Counted from the first letter of the stretch, positions 33,864 through 43,220 are shown. The stretch: DNA of 53,475 nt from Anaerolineaceae bacterium (GCA_028714615.1 JAQTMA010000009.1:1-53475); one strand, 5' to 3'. The notes: generated from the sequence alone by a model not told the origin. Numbers and translations: made by a program.

Positions 33864-36482
33864 ATGGACCAAACCTTAGCCAGGCTACAAGCGATTTGCG
33901 GAAACGAACACGTCACCAATGAGAAGGTTGACCTGCTCTGCTACCGGCGTGATTGCGGGCCTACTCCCGGCGGCGTTCCTGCTTACGTGTGCCGCCCGGA
34001 GACCACCGCTGAGGTGATCGAACTGGTTGGCCTGGCGAATGAAATCAAGAAACCGCTCTTCCTGTGGGGTCGCGCGACCACCTTTGTCGATAACGGGGTT
34101 GCCAACGGCTGCATCGTATTAGCCCTCGACTTGATGAATAAGTTTGAGATCGATCTCAGTAACCAGGTGGTGCATGCCGAAACTGGCGCTATCTGGCATG
34201 CGATCGACGCTGAATTGAAAAAGCAGGGCTGGGAGCTCTCGGCGCCCGGCGGCGGAGGCATGTTCTCGGCCAGCGTAGGAGGAACGATTGCCTATAATGC
34301 CGTTCCACACGGCATTACCGAATATGGAGTGACCGGCGATCATGTAGTTGCGATGGAGGTCGTTCTCCCGGACGGCACCCTCATCCACACCGGTTCGGCC
34401 GCTAATGACGCCAACGGGAACATTGCTATCGAACGCGGCGCCAATGGCCCCGACCTGGGAGGATTATTCATCGGCTCGTGTGGAACGATGGGAGTGATCA
34501 CCAAGGCTACCTTGCAGATCCGGCGTATCCCCGAGGAGGAAGCTTTCCTGTTTTATACGTTCGACCGCCTGGATGACGCCGTCGATGCGGTGAGCAGTAT
34601 GCAAAGCCAGGCGTCGGCCACCTTCATCATCGGATTGTTTGGCGGTCCGAAACCCACCGGCGTTCCGGGCAACTACAGCCTGCATATGATCATCCGTGAC
34701 AGCAGCAACGAGGTGCAGGAACGCAGGCAGGCTTGCAAGATCATTTGCGAGAGCCATCATGGGATGAAGCAGGATGCAGGAGCAACCGGGCGCTACTGGA
34801 CCGAACATATGTATTCCTGGCTGCGCAACGATGCCCCCAGCACCTACTACGGGAGTCGCCCATATTATTGCCCCGAGGTAGCCGGTTTTGTCCCAACCCA
34901 GTCGCTCAAAGAGATCATCCCTGCGTTGAACCAATATATCGATGATACCAGCGTTGAATGGAATCAAAATGGGATGCGCGTCAAAGGGTTTGATGTGTAT
35001 TTCTCACGCAACGGCGGCTTTCTGTGGGTCGATACTCTGTATAACGAGAGCAAGCCCGAGGTCCACCAATATGGACTTAAGGTCCGCCGGGATATTGCCA
35101 ATCTGCTCTTCAGCAAGTGGATGTCGCCAGGGGGGATCGTAGCCGGCCTCGCACCGTACATCATGCCCAAACTGGGTACTTCCTACCAGCTCATGCAAAC
35201 ACTCAAGGATGCGCTCGATAAGAACCACATCCTCAACCCGGGAGTGCTGATGCTCGCCGGGGACCCAACCTTTGCGAAGATACCCGATCATAGTAACAAA
35301 CCACAGGGATTGGAGCTGGAGAAATCGGGCGATACCACCTACCAATGCCTGCGCTGCGGTTTCTGCTTTGACGTGAGCTGGGTCGGCAAGGATTACCAGC
35401 AGTGCCCGTCCTACGAATATGGCAGCTTCGAATCGTACATGGGCCGCGGGCGGATGGCCACTGCCCGCGCCATCCTGGAGGGTGAGCTGGATTACGATGA
35501 GAAGGTTGCAGAACGCATCTTCTCGTGCACCCTATGCGGCTCGTGCGGAGATCACTGTTTAAAGCAAATCGATACCCGCAAGATCTACCAATACATGCGC
35601 GATGACATGGCCACTCGCGGTTTGACGCCCCCTGGGTTAAAGAAGGCGGCGGAGGAAACGTACCGCCTGCACAACCCCTATGCGAAAGAGGATGGAGATC
35701 GTTTCAAGTGGCTGAAGGACAAAACGCACCTTGACCGGCAGGCGAAGACGGCGGTGTTTGTAGGCTGCACGCCTTCGTATATTAAGCGTTCGACTGCCGG
35801 AGAAGCCATTGAGCTGTTGGAAAAACTCGGCGTAGATTTTACGATTGCATCGAGCGAGTGGTGTTGCGCTCACCCATTAATGTCAGCCGGCGAGCACGAT
35901 AAAGCGGTGGAGTTCATGCGCCACAATATCGAAACGTACCAGACGCTCGGCGTAGAGCAGATGGTTTTCTTGTGCCCCGGTTGCCAGATGACATTCTCCA
36001 ACGAGCTTCCAGAAGTCCTGGGAGAAGCGCTGCCGTTCCGCTCCATCAGCCTGGTTGAATGGGTGGCAGGTGAGATCGAAGCCGGGCGCATTGAGATGCG
36101 TGGAATGCCCGGCGCCTCCCTGACCTATCACGACCCGTGCACCCTGGGTCGACAACTTGGCGTGTATGACGCTCCTCGGACGATTCTTAAATCTATACCG
36201 GGTGCGCACTACACCGAGATGCCGCGTAACAAGGTGGATTCGTTCTGCTGCGGGGCCGGCGCCTTCGTCCGTTATGACTTCCCTGAACTGACCGACAGCG
36301 CCGGCTTGCAGCGTTGGAATGAAGCCCGGAGGACCGGAGCCAGCCTGTTGATTACAGCATGTACGTCATGCTTGAGTGAATTCCAACTGGTCAAGTCACA
36401 AACGAAGGATAACCTGGAGGTAGCCGATTTGATCTCGTTGGTCAACAAGCAGGTTGTGGTTAAAGAGACCGTTTCCAGATAA
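33864..36482 (+). CDS. FAD-linked oxidase fused to Fe-S/CCG domains (GlcD-GlcF-like)
   Basis: 872-aa fusion. Residues about 1-230 form the FAD-binding PCMH domain (PETTAEVIELVGLANE, SAPGGGGMFSASVGGTIAYNAVPHG), and 240-470 the FAD oxidase C-terminal domain. Then come two 4Fe-4S sites (CLRCGFC with a distal CP, and CTLCGSCGDHC), followed by two CCG domains (CCAHP, CPGCQ; CCGAG, CTSC). The architecture is that of D-lactate/glycolate or 2-hydroxyacid dehydrogenases. Ribosome site AGAGGAAG precedes the ATG. It sits between the ECF ATPase and the ECF S component of module 1, so it is probably co-transcribed and oxidises the imported compound or its product. No membrane segment is seen. Confidence 0.9.
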   Translation: MDQTLARLQAICGNEHVTNEKVDLLCYRRDCGPTPGGVPAYVCRPETTAEVIELVGLANEIKKPLFLWGRATTFVDNGVANGCIVLALDLMNKFEIDLSNQVVHAETGAIWHAIDAELKKQGWELSAPGGGGMFSASVGGTIAYNAVPHGITEYGVTGDHVVAMEVVLPDGTLIHTGSAANDANGNIAIERGANGPDLGGLFIGSCGTMGVITKATLQIRRIPEEEAFLFYTFDRLDDAVDAVSSMQSQASATFIIGLFGGPKPTGVPGNYSLHMIIRDSSNEVQERRQACKIICESHHGMKQDAGATGRYWTEHMYSWLRNDAPSTYYGSRPYYCPEVAGFVPTQSLKEIIPALNQYIDDTSVEWNQNGMRVKGFDVYFSRNGGFLWVDTLYNESKPEVHQYGLKVRRDIANLLFSKWMSPGGIVAGLAPYIMPKLGTSYQLMQTLKDALDKNHILNPGVLMLAGDPTFAKIPDHSNKPQGLELEKSGDTTYQCLRCGFCFDVSWVGKDYQQCPSYEYGSFESYMGRGRMATARAILEGELDYDEKVAERIFSCTLCGSCGDHCLKQIDTRKIYQYMRDDMATRGLTPPGLKKAAEETYRLHNPYAKEDGDRFKWLKDKTHLDRQAKTAVFVGCTPSYIKRSTAGEAIELLEKLGVDFTIASSEWCCAHPLMSAGEHDKAVEFMRHNIETYQTLGVEQMVFLCPGCQMTFSNELPEVLGEALPFRSISLVEWVAGEIEAGRIEMRGMPGASLTYHDPCTLGRQLGVYDAPRTILKSIPGAHYTEMPRNKVDSFCCGAGAFVRYDFPELTDSAGLQRWNEARRTGASLLITACTSCLSEFQLVKSQTKDNLEVADLISLVNKQVVVKETVSR

Positions 36483-36518
36483 ATCCAAGGGAAATGCAAC
36501 CAAAGGAAGGAGATCAGC

Positions 36519-37289
36519 ATGAATAAGAAATCGGTTCTGATCACAGCACACCCAGCCGTCATCGCTGTCTGGGCTGCATTGATGGCGGCCGCCTCGCTTT
36601 TACCAGCGTTCCCGGTGATCGGCACGGGAGTCACCTTTAACATCGCCAACTGCCTAACCCCTCTCGCCGGCATCTTCTTCGGCCCATGGGCCGGCGCGGT
36701 CGCCGCCGGGGTAGGCGCATTCATTGGCCAGTTAATTGCGCCTCATACCGTGCTGTTTGGCCCGCTACAGTTTACCATTGCAGTCCTGGGGGCGATGGCT
36801 TCTGGATTCGCCATGCAGAGGCGCTGGTGGGCGCCCGCTTTGATCATTGCCGTCTTTGCCGGCGCGTGGTACCTGCTGCCGAACGGGCGGGCCGCCTGGG
36901 CTACACCGCTCCTCTATATCCTGGGATTTGCATTTATCCTCGTCGGTGTCGTCATCAGCCACAAGGAGAATCCGTTGCTGTCCAAGGACCGGCGCAAGCT
37001 AGGGCTTGGCATTCTGTGCGCTTCAATCGCCGGGATCGTAGTCACCCAGGCCATGGGCAACCTTTGGGCGATGATCTTCTTCCAACTGCCCCCGGCGATC
37101 TGGTTCACGGTGTTGGCGATCTCTCCGATCGAACGGTTTCTGTTCGGCCTTGGCGCCATGATCATCGGCACGCCATTGCTGATCGGCCTGCCGAAGATCG
37201 GCATCCCGGTTGGGCCGATGATCTATGAGAAGGAAGAGGATAGCGACGAGCCAGCTCCTCTATCCGATTTTCAAGAAAACGCGAAATAG
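36519..37289 (+). CDS. ECF transporter substrate-binding S component, module 1
   Basis: 256-aa integral membrane protein with about six hydrophobic segments. It has the alternating Gly/Ala-rich helices and FFGPWAGAVAAGVGAFIGQL block seen in ECF S proteins. The strong ribosome site AAGGAAGGAG supports its start. It determines ligand specificity, which cannot be read. It is paralogous in layout to the S component of module 2 (45792): both begin with a WAALxxxxSxxPA-type segment. It lies downstream of the FAD/Fe-S oxidase. Confidence 0.85.
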   Translation: MNKKSVLITAHPAVIAVWAALMAAASLLPAFPVIGTGVTFNIANCLTPLAGIFFGPWAGAVAAGVGAFIGQLIAPHTVLFGPLQFTIAVLGAMASGFAMQRRWWAPALIIAVFAGAWYLLPNGRAAWATPLLYILGFAFILVGVVISHKENPLLSKDRRKLGLGILCASIAGIVVTQAMGNLWAMIFFQLPPAIWFTVLAISPIERFLFGLGAMIIGTPLLIGLPKIGIPVGPMIYEKEEDSDEPAPLSDFQENAK

Positions 37290-37300
37290 GTCCTTTTCTG

Positions 37301-38254
37301 ATGACCAGAACGATGGCGATGCAACCAGGAATGACCCCGGAAGTGGCTGTATTAGGGGCTGCCGCGCTGGATTGGGTGGCCCAGGTGCAGGAATTGCCGC
37401 AGCCTGATAGCATCGTGTATGCCGATCACTATGCTCCCATGCCCGGTGGCACGGGCGGAAATGTGGCGGTAGGGATCGCTCGCCTGGGTCACGGGGTGCG
37501 CTTCTTGGGTGTGCTCGGTGATGATGAGAACGGAAAAAAGCTGTTGGATGCCTTCAAAGAAGCTGGCGTCGATACCACAGCCATCGAGATCAAACCGGGA
37601 GAGCGCTCAGCCTCAACCTTCATCGCCATCGATCGTAAGGGGGAGCGGGTGATCTTCAGCCTCGGAGGCGTAGCCTTGTATGAGAAAGCGGGGGAGATCT
37701 CGCCGGTCTGGTTCAGTGGCATCCGCGTGCTTTTTATTGCAGACGCTTACCCTGAACCAGCGCTGGCGGCAATCCAGGCGCTGGCGCAGGAAGCGATGGT
37801 TATTTTCAATCCGGGTGGCTTGATGGTTTCCGCGGGGATCGAATTCTTGCGCCCAATCCTAAGCCGTGCACATGCGCTCATCGTGAGCCATAGCGAGGCC
37901 AGGATGATGACAGGCGAGTCGGATATTGATCGGGCTATCCTGAGACTGGCGGAAAGCGGTCCCTCGGTTGTGATGGTTACTTTAGGGAACCAGGGAGCGC
38001 TGCTCCGAGCCCATAATAGGCTGATTCGCATCCCGTCCGTTCAAGCGGAAGTCGTCATCGATACTACCGGCGCAGGGGATGCCTTCTCAGCAGGGGTCGT
38101 TTCTGGAATTTTGCATGGGTACACCTGGGAGGAGGCCACCCGGTTTGGTGGTGTGGTGGCCTCCTTAAAAATTGCCCATCTTGGAGCGCGCAGCGGCTTG
38201 CCGGGTCGTCAGCAAGCTGAAGCGCTTTATCGAACACTGGATATTACGAAATGA
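37301..38254 (+). CDS. PfkB-family carbohydrate kinase (ribokinase-like)
   Basis: 317 aa. ATP-dependent sugar or nucleoside kinase. It has the N-terminal substrate loop motif (MPGGTGGNVAVGIARLG) and the C-terminal DTTGAGDAFSAGV motif with catalytic Asp. Several in-frame ATGs near the start (37301, 37313, 37319, 37331) leave the exact start open. It is 11 bp after the ECF S gene. The ribokinase-like type fits phosphorylation of ribose or of a nucleoside brought in by the ECF system, but this is inferred from context only. Confidence 0.9.
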   Translation: MTRTMAMQPGMTPEVAVLGAAALDWVAQVQELPQPDSIVYADHYAPMPGGTGGNVAVGIARLGHGVRFLGVLGDDENGKKLLDAFKEAGVDTTAIEIKPGERSASTFIAIDRKGERVIFSLGGVALYEKAGEISPVWFSGIRVLFIADAYPEPALAAIQALAQEAMVIFNPGGLMVSAGIEFLRPILSRAHALIVSHSEARMMTGESDIDRAILRLAESGPSVVMVTLGNQGALLRAHNRLIRIPSVQAEVVIDTTGAGDAFSAGVVSGILHGYTWEEATRFGGVVASLKIAHLGARSGLPGRQQAEALYRTLDITK

Positions 38255-38273
38255 ATTCAATCGAGGTGAAATG

Positions 38274-39308
38274 ATGAAAGGTGCAGCAGCAGGTAATCCC
38301 GGGCAAGTCATCATTGCGGACTATCCTGAACCGGTAGCCGGGGATCAGGATCTGATCGTCGAAACGCTGGCGTGCGGGATTTGCTCGACCGATCTCAAAC
38401 TGGTGCAGAAAGGCGCCAAGGATACCCGCTATGCGCTCGGTCATGAGCTGGTGGGTAAGATTGTCCAGGCGCCTCAAAACAGCCAGTGGAAAGTCGGGCA
38501 ACATGTTGCCGTTGCACCGTATTTACCTTGTGGAAGCTGCTATTTCTGCCGGCGAGAGCAGTATACCCTGTGTACGAAATTGTTTGAGATCTCTTACGCT
38601 CCCGGAGGGTTGGCAGAGCGCATCCTGGTTCCGGCGGAAATGGCCGAGCGTGGCATGATATTGGTCCCGCAAGGGTTGAGCGATGAATTGGCCGCGTTAG
38701 CTGAGCCGTTGGGATGTGCGTTGAAAGGCCTGGAAGATTCCCATCTTCAGCCAGGCGATGCGTTATTGGTGATTGGGGATGGGCCGATGGGTCAATTGGT
38801 CGCAGCGGCCGGGAAAGCCATGGGCGCCGGCCTGGTCATCATGGCAGGCATGACCGCCCACCGGCTGGCGACCGCGAGAAAGAACTACGCTGACCTGGCT
38901 ATCGATGTGAGCCAGGATGATTTGCACCAGGCGGTATGGCAAGCGACCGGACAACGGGGAGCCGATGTGGTCATGGTGGCGGTCTCGAGTGGAGAGGCGC
39001 TTGAAACGGGAATCGGTTGTGTCCGCCCCGGAGGAGAAGTCAATATGTTCGCCGGGGTACCCGAAGGCACACAGATGCAACTGGATGTACGCAAAGTCCA
39101 CTATCAACAATACCATCTCACCGGATCCTTCGGTACCTCCCCAATTCACATGCGCAAGGCATTTGAGATGCTCCAGGCTGAGAAAGTCGATTTCTCGCCC
39201 ATCCTCTCCGCTCGTTTCCCCTTTACGGATGTTGCCGATGCGGTTCACTATATGCAAAACTATGAGGGATTGAAGGCGATGGTAACCTTCTCCCAGCTTG
39301 GAGGCTAA
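38274..39308 (+). CDS. Zinc-dependent medium-chain alcohol/polyol dehydrogenase
   Basis: 344 aa. NAD(P)-dependent sorbitol-dehydrogenase-type enzyme. The catalytic Zn ligand block is CGICSTDLK with GHE downstream; the structural Zn lobe has four Cys (CGSCYFCRREQYTLC). The Rossmann motif is VIGDGPMGQLVAAAGK. The frame is open upstream for 34 codons into the kinase gene; the ATG at 38274 is chosen because GAGG lies 7 bases before it (38271 also has an ATG). It follows the PfkB gene and precedes the aldolase. Probably acts on a sugar alcohol or on C2/C3 of a sugar in the pathway. Confidence 0.88.
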   Translation: MKGAAAGNPGQVIIADYPEPVAGDQDLIVETLACGICSTDLKLVQKGAKDTRYALGHELVGKIVQAPQNSQWKVGQHVAVAPYLPCGSCYFCRREQYTLCTKLFEISYAPGGLAERILVPAEMAERGMILVPQGLSDELAALAEPLGCALKGLEDSHLQPGDALLVIGDGPMGQLVAAAGKAMGAGLVIMAGMTAHRLATARKNYADLAIDVSQDDLHQAVWQATGQRGADVVMVAVSSGEALETGIGCVRPGGEVNMFAGVPEGTQMQLDVRKVHYQQYHLTGSFGTSPIHMRKAFEMLQAEKVDFSPILSARFPFTDVADAVHYMQNYEGLKAMVTFSQLGG

Positions 39309-39309
39309 G

Positions 39310-40092
39310 ATGAAAGAATTGAGACTGCAACGGATTTTTGCAAAAGATCACCGCACAGTGATCGTCGCTTGTGACCACGCCGGTTTTATGGGCACGGTGC
39401 GAGGGTTGGAACAACCGGAAGTGCTCATCGATGCGCTCGTCGAAAGCGGCGTAGATGCGATATTAACCACGATGGGTATTGCCCGGCGGTTTGGCAGCCG
39501 CATGGGTAAATTGGGTTTGATCTTGCGCGCAGATGGCGGCGCGAGCATGCGTTCACCTGTCATGGGCTCCTTACAAACCCAGTTTTCGGTTGAAGACGCC
39601 TGCCGGTTGGGGGCAGATGCGGTGATTTGTATGGGGATGATAGGATACCAGGAAGAGCCTTCTTCCCTCCACAACCTGGCAAGCCTGTCCTGCGATGCAG
39701 AAAAATGGGGAATGCCATTGGTTGCTGAAATGCTCGTCCAGGTGAAAGAAGGCCGCACTACAGCTCAAGATATCGGCTTTGCGATGCGAATCGGGGTTGA
39801 GCTGGGAGCGGATGTGGTAAAGGCCTCCTACGCAGGGCCAGTAGATGCATATGAAGAGGCGCGGAAAGCCTGCTACCGCCCGGTGATTGTGTTGGGAGGG
39901 GATAAAGTAAAAGATGAAAGAGAAATGTTCGTGAATATTTCCGATGCATTGGACGCAGGAGCAGATGGAGTGGCTATTGGCCGGAACGTCTGGCAGCACA
40001 CCAACCCGGCGGGCATCTGCCGGGCGCTGGTAGCCCTGGTCCATGGTGGGCTTGGCGTCGATCAGGCCCTCGAGGAGATGAGCGCATCGTGA
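39310..40092 (+). CDS. Class I aldolase of the DeoC/FbaB/LsrF family
   Basis: 260 aa TIM-barrel lyase. The expected Schiff-base lysine is in ADVVKASYAGP. Other blocks are VIVACDHAGFMG at the first strand, ICMGMIGYQEEP, and a phosphate-binding C-terminal GADGVAIGRNVWQH. This pattern fits the DhnA/LsrF-type aldolases. Start chosen at 39310 because GGAGG lies just before it; an ATG at 39298 is in frame but overlaps the preceding gene. It cleaves or condenses a phosphorylated ketose in the sugar pathway. Its stop overlaps the FGGY kinase start. Confidence 0.87.
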   Translation: MKELRLQRIFAKDHRTVIVACDHAGFMGTVRGLEQPEVLIDALVESGVDAILTTMGIARRFGSRMGKLGLILRADGGASMRSPVMGSLQTQFSVEDACRLGADAVICMGMIGYQEEPSSLHNLASLSCDAEKWGMPLVAEMLVQVKEGRTTAQDIGFAMRIGVELGADVVKASYAGPVDAYEEARKACYRPVIVLGGDKVKDEREMFVNISDALDAGADGVAIGRNVWQHTNPAGICRALVALVHGGLGVDQALEEMSAS

Positions 40093-41591
40093 TGGATTTA
40101 CTGATCGGGCTGGATATCGGCACATCGTGTATCAAAGCCGGGCTGTTTGATAGCAGCGGTCACGTGTTGGCCAGCGCCAGCTCATCCTTGCAAACCTATA
40201 GCCCTGAACCAGGTTGGGCAGAACAAGACCCGGGCGCCTGGTGGCTGGCGGCCTGCCAGGTGTTGCAGCAGCTTGCAGCAACGTCGCCGGGGATTGAGAT
40301 TGCTGCCATCGGGCTATCGGGTCAATGCCCGGGGCATGTGCTGGTAGACAAGAACCAGCGCTCGATTGGTAGGGCGATCATCTGGCGAGACCAGCGCGCC
40401 CAGGCTGAAGCGCATTGGCTAAACGAGCAGATCACGCCAGCGCAGGCTCGAAAATGCCTCGGGACGGAAACGCTTGGAGACGCCACGACGCCTCTCGCCA
40501 GGTTGTTATGGTTGAAAGCTCACCGTCCTGAGGATTGGGAAGTCGCGGTCAGTGTCTTGCAGCCGAAGGATTATGTGGCATTGCAATTGACCGGACAAAC
40601 GGCAACCGATCGGTATAGTGCGTATTGCCTGTCAAACCCGGAGACCGGGGTTTATGACCCAGAATTGTTTGCCAGGTTGGGCATTGACCTTGAAAAGCTT
40701 CCCAAGACCCTCATGCCAACTGAGATCGTCGGAGAAATTACCCGGGCGGCCGCCCAAGAGACGGGGCTGGCGCCCAAGACGAAGGTGGTAACCGGCACGA
40801 TCGATGCGTATTGTGATACCCTGGCCGGAGGGGTAGCCTGCCGAGGTCGCGCGGTAGACGTGGCTGGAACTTCGGAGATCGTCTCATTGCAGATCGGGAA
40901 CTTCGAGAACGTCGAAGGCATCTTCTCGGGGAGGATCGGGGATGGGGTCACATTCCTGTGTGGCCCAACCCAGGCGGGTGGGGAAACGTTACACTGGCTG
41001 GCGCAAGTTCTCACGCCCGAGGTGCGGGGAGAGATTGATTATTCCTTGTTAGAAGGGGTTGCTGGATCAGCGCCCGCAGGGAGTGATGGAGTGATTTTTT
41101 TGCCTTACCTGGACGGGGAGCGCACCCCCGTTTGGGATGCAAATGCTCGAGGCTGTTTTTATGGCCTGGCCTTCAGACATCAACGCCAGCATTTTGCCCG
41201 GGCAGTTTACGAAGGGGTCGGCTATGCGATCCGCCATATTCTGGAGCTTAGCGAAGCAGGCTGTGGGACGCAGGCAGAAAAAATCGTGGTCTGTGGCGGA
41301 GGATCGCGCAGCAATTTCTGGAATCAAGTGAAGGCAGACATTCTCCAGAGGCCGGTGTATCCCTCTGCAATCAGCGAAACCGGTTGTCTCGGGGCGGCTA
41401 TCCTGGCCAGTGTTGGTGTGAGTCTGTATCCCGACCTGGCTGCGGCCAGCTCCGCGATGGTCAGGCTTAAAGACGGCGTTAAGCCCAATTCGTCTCATCA
41501 CCGGGTATATGATGAAGGCTATCACATCTATCGCGAGCTATACCCGGCGCTGAAACCACTTTCTATTCATAGCGCGTATCATTATTCGTAG
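40092..41591 (+). CDS. FGGY-family carbohydrate kinase (xylulokinase-like)
   Basis: 499 aa. ATP-dependent kinase of a pentose, pentulose or polyol. The N-terminal phosphate-binding loop is LIGLDIGTSCIKAGLFD, and the FGGY signature regions include IWRDQRA, AGTSEIVSL and FLPYLDGERTPVWD. The C-terminal adenosine motif is VCGGGSRSNFWNQVKADILQRPV. Its size matches xylulokinase. It starts 1 bp into the preceding stop (TGATG). Together with the PfkB kinase, dehydrogenase and aldolase it makes a classical sugar phosphorylation/cleavage set. Confidence 0.93.
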   Translation: MDLLIGLDIGTSCIKAGLFDSSGHVLASASSSLQTYSPEPGWAEQDPGAWWLAACQVLQQLAATSPGIEIAAIGLSGQCPGHVLVDKNQRSIGRAIIWRDQRAQAEAHWLNEQITPAQARKCLGTETLGDATTPLARLLWLKAHRPEDWEVAVSVLQPKDYVALQLTGQTATDRYSAYCLSNPETGVYDPELFARLGIDLEKLPKTLMPTEIVGEITRAAAQETGLAPKTKVVTGTIDAYCDTLAGGVACRGRAVDVAGTSEIVSLQIGNFENVEGIFSGRIGDGVTFLCGPTQAGGETLHWLAQVLTPEVRGEIDYSLLEGVAGSAPAGSDGVIFLPYLDGERTPVWDANARGCFYGLAFRHQRQHFARAVYEGVGYAIRHILELSEAGCGTQAEKIVVCGGGSRSNFWNQVKADILQRPVYPSAISETGCLGAAILASVGVSLYPDLAAASSAMVRLKDGVKPNSSHHRVYDEGYHIYRELYPALKPLSIHSAYHYS

Positions 41592-41604
41592 AAAGCAGGC
41601 AGCG

Positions 41605-42597
41605 ATGCTCAACCGGGATGAAGGTCAATTGATGGTGCAGGTTGCCAGGTTGTATTATGAAAACAACCTGAACCAGGAAATGATCGCCAGCCGGCTGAAC
41701 CTCACCCGGCAAAAGGTATCCCGTTTGTTGATCGAGGCGCGCACTCAAGGAATTATTCGCATCTCCATCCACGATCCGAACGATTGTGATCCGGGCCTGG
41801 CCGAAGACCTGAAAGCTCGATTTGGGTTGCGCGACGTTGTCCTGATTTCTGGCGAAAGCCTGGAGAACGACCACCTCCGGTCCGGGATTGGGTTGGCTGC
41901 TGCGGAACTCCTGCAGAAAAAATTGCAGGATGGCCAACTGGTAGGCGTCGGTTGGGGACGGACCCTGTTTGCCACGATGAACTCGGTCAACCCGAATGGT
42001 CATAAACAAATCCATGTAGTCCCCGTCATTGGTGGGATTGGCGACCTCTCTCCGTTTTTCCAGGTGAATGAACTAGCCCGGCGTCTGGCAGAATCCTACG
42101 GGGGTACCTACCGGAGTTTGTATGCGCCTGCGTTTCTTGAGGACAGCGCCATCCTCAACAGCCTGATAAAAACGGTTGAAATTGCCCAAGTGATGGAATT
42201 GTGGAACCGCCTGGATGTAGCCATCGTTGGGGTGGGTCACGTCGAGCTACAGCAGATTTCCTCCATGTTCTTCGCGGAACACATCTCTCCTCGCACGTTA
42301 GCCCATTTGGAAGCGAATGGCACGGTGGGGGATATCTGCGCCCGTTTCTTCGACCTCAAAGGCCGGCAGGTCTATCCCGAAACGGGTGTCATCGGAATTG
42401 ATCTGGATCAGTTGAAAGCCGTCCCGGAAGTAATCGCTATTGCTGGCGGGATGGAAAAGGTGCGGGCTTTATTGGGCGCGCTCCAGGGGGGGTACATTAA
42501 AACCTTGGTGACCGATACCACCACGGCTCGAGCAGTCCTCGTAGAAAAAAGAGGAAATGCGCTGGCTATGAAAGGAGGTGTTCACGGAGTAAGTTGA
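41605..42597 (+). CDS. SorC-family sugar-responsive transcriptional regulator
   Basis: 330 aa. An N-terminal helix-turn-helix (LNQEMIASRLNLTRQKVSRLLIEARTQGII, residues about 18-50) is followed by a sugar-phosphate-binding domain with motifs GVGWGRTLFA, GGIGDLSPFF, and IVGVGH; C-terminal TDTTTARAVL completes the family pattern. This group includes LsrR, DeoR-like and SorC regulators that bind phosphorylated sugars. It lies after the FGGY kinase in the same direction and presumably controls the sugar set. No operator was recognised. Confidence 0.92.
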   Translation: MLNRDEGQLMVQVARLYYENNLNQEMIASRLNLTRQKVSRLLIEARTQGIIRISIHDPNDCDPGLAEDLKARFGLRDVVLISGESLENDHLRSGIGLAAAELLQKKLQDGQLVGVGWGRTLFATMNSVNPNGHKQIHVVPVIGGIGDLSPFFQVNELARRLAESYGGTYRSLYAPAFLEDSAILNSLIKTVEIAQVMELWNRLDVAIVGVGHVELQQISSMFFAEHISPRTLAHLEANGTVGDICARFFDLKGRQVYPETGVIGIDLDQLKAVPEVIAIAGGMEKVRALLGALQGGYIKTLVTDTTTARAVLVEKRGNALAMKGGVHGVS

Positions 42598-42675
42598 AGC
42601 CCTCTTGAGTTCTGGGATGTACAGGGAGTTCCTATCGTGTTCTCATCAGATTCACAAGCTTTTGGAGAGCAGAAG

Positions 42676-43191
42676 ATGAAAAAAAGTGTTTTGATCGTAC
42701 TGGCGGCAGTGATGATCCTGGCTGTATTGGCCGGATGCACCCCGAAATCCACGGCAGGCACTCTGGGCGCTGCACCGACGGCTTCAGGCCCGTCCTTGAT
42801 CACCGTCAAGGGCAAGATTGCCAGCAGTCCCTACGTTCTGGATCAGGCGGCCTTTGATGCCAATGCAAAAGAAGGCGCGTATTTTGACCCGTGGGTGGGA
42901 AATGCCGGGAAAGATGTCACCGAGAAAGGCATCCTATTGAAAGATTTGATCACCCTGGTAAAACCGGCTAGCGATGCCAAGACAGTCTCTTTAATCGGCA
43001 CGGATGGCAAAGCTTTTGACATTCCGATGGCAGATGCGCAGAAATACGACATTATGCTTGCCCACTGGGTAGATGGCGCGCTGCTTGACGAAAAAACGGG
43101 CGGCCCGGTAAAGGTTGCCTACCCCAAAGATGCGACCACTTACAAGCCGGAAAATTGGGCATGGTGGATTGTAACTGTTGAATTCAAGTAA
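42676..43191 (+). CDS. Small lipoprotein with pterin-less oxidoreductase molybdopterin-binding-like domain
   Basis: 171 aa from the ATG at 42676, which has GGAGAG 6 bases before it; the frame extends upstream without support. The signal peptide ends in the lipobox VLAGC. The mature part resembles the sulfite-oxidase/YedY fold (GILLKDLITLV, DGKAFDIPMADAQKYDIMLAHWVDGALL, GGPVKVAYP, then WAWWIVTVEFK). The usual catalytic cysteine region is absent. I infer an extracellular ligand-binding or scaffold role. It is placed right before ECF module 2, so it may deliver the ligand, like an SBP. Confidence in the fold is moderate. Confidence 0.75.
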   Translation: MKKSVLIVLAAVMILAVLAGCTPKSTAGTLGAAPTASGPSLITVKGKIASSPYVLDQAAFDANAKEGAYFDPWVGNAGKDVTEKGILLKDLITLVKPASDAKTVSLIGTDGKAFDIPMADAQKYDIMLAHWVDGALLDEKTGGPVKVAYPKDATTYKPENWAWWIVTVEFK

Positions 43192-43220
43192 GTCGCACTG
43201 TAGCCACTAGAATTAATGAA

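Noticed and set aside
39310..42597. AI-2 (lsr) uptake operon
   Set aside because: The kinase resembles xylulokinase and there are no LsrACDB or LsrG genes; retained only as a low-interest finding.
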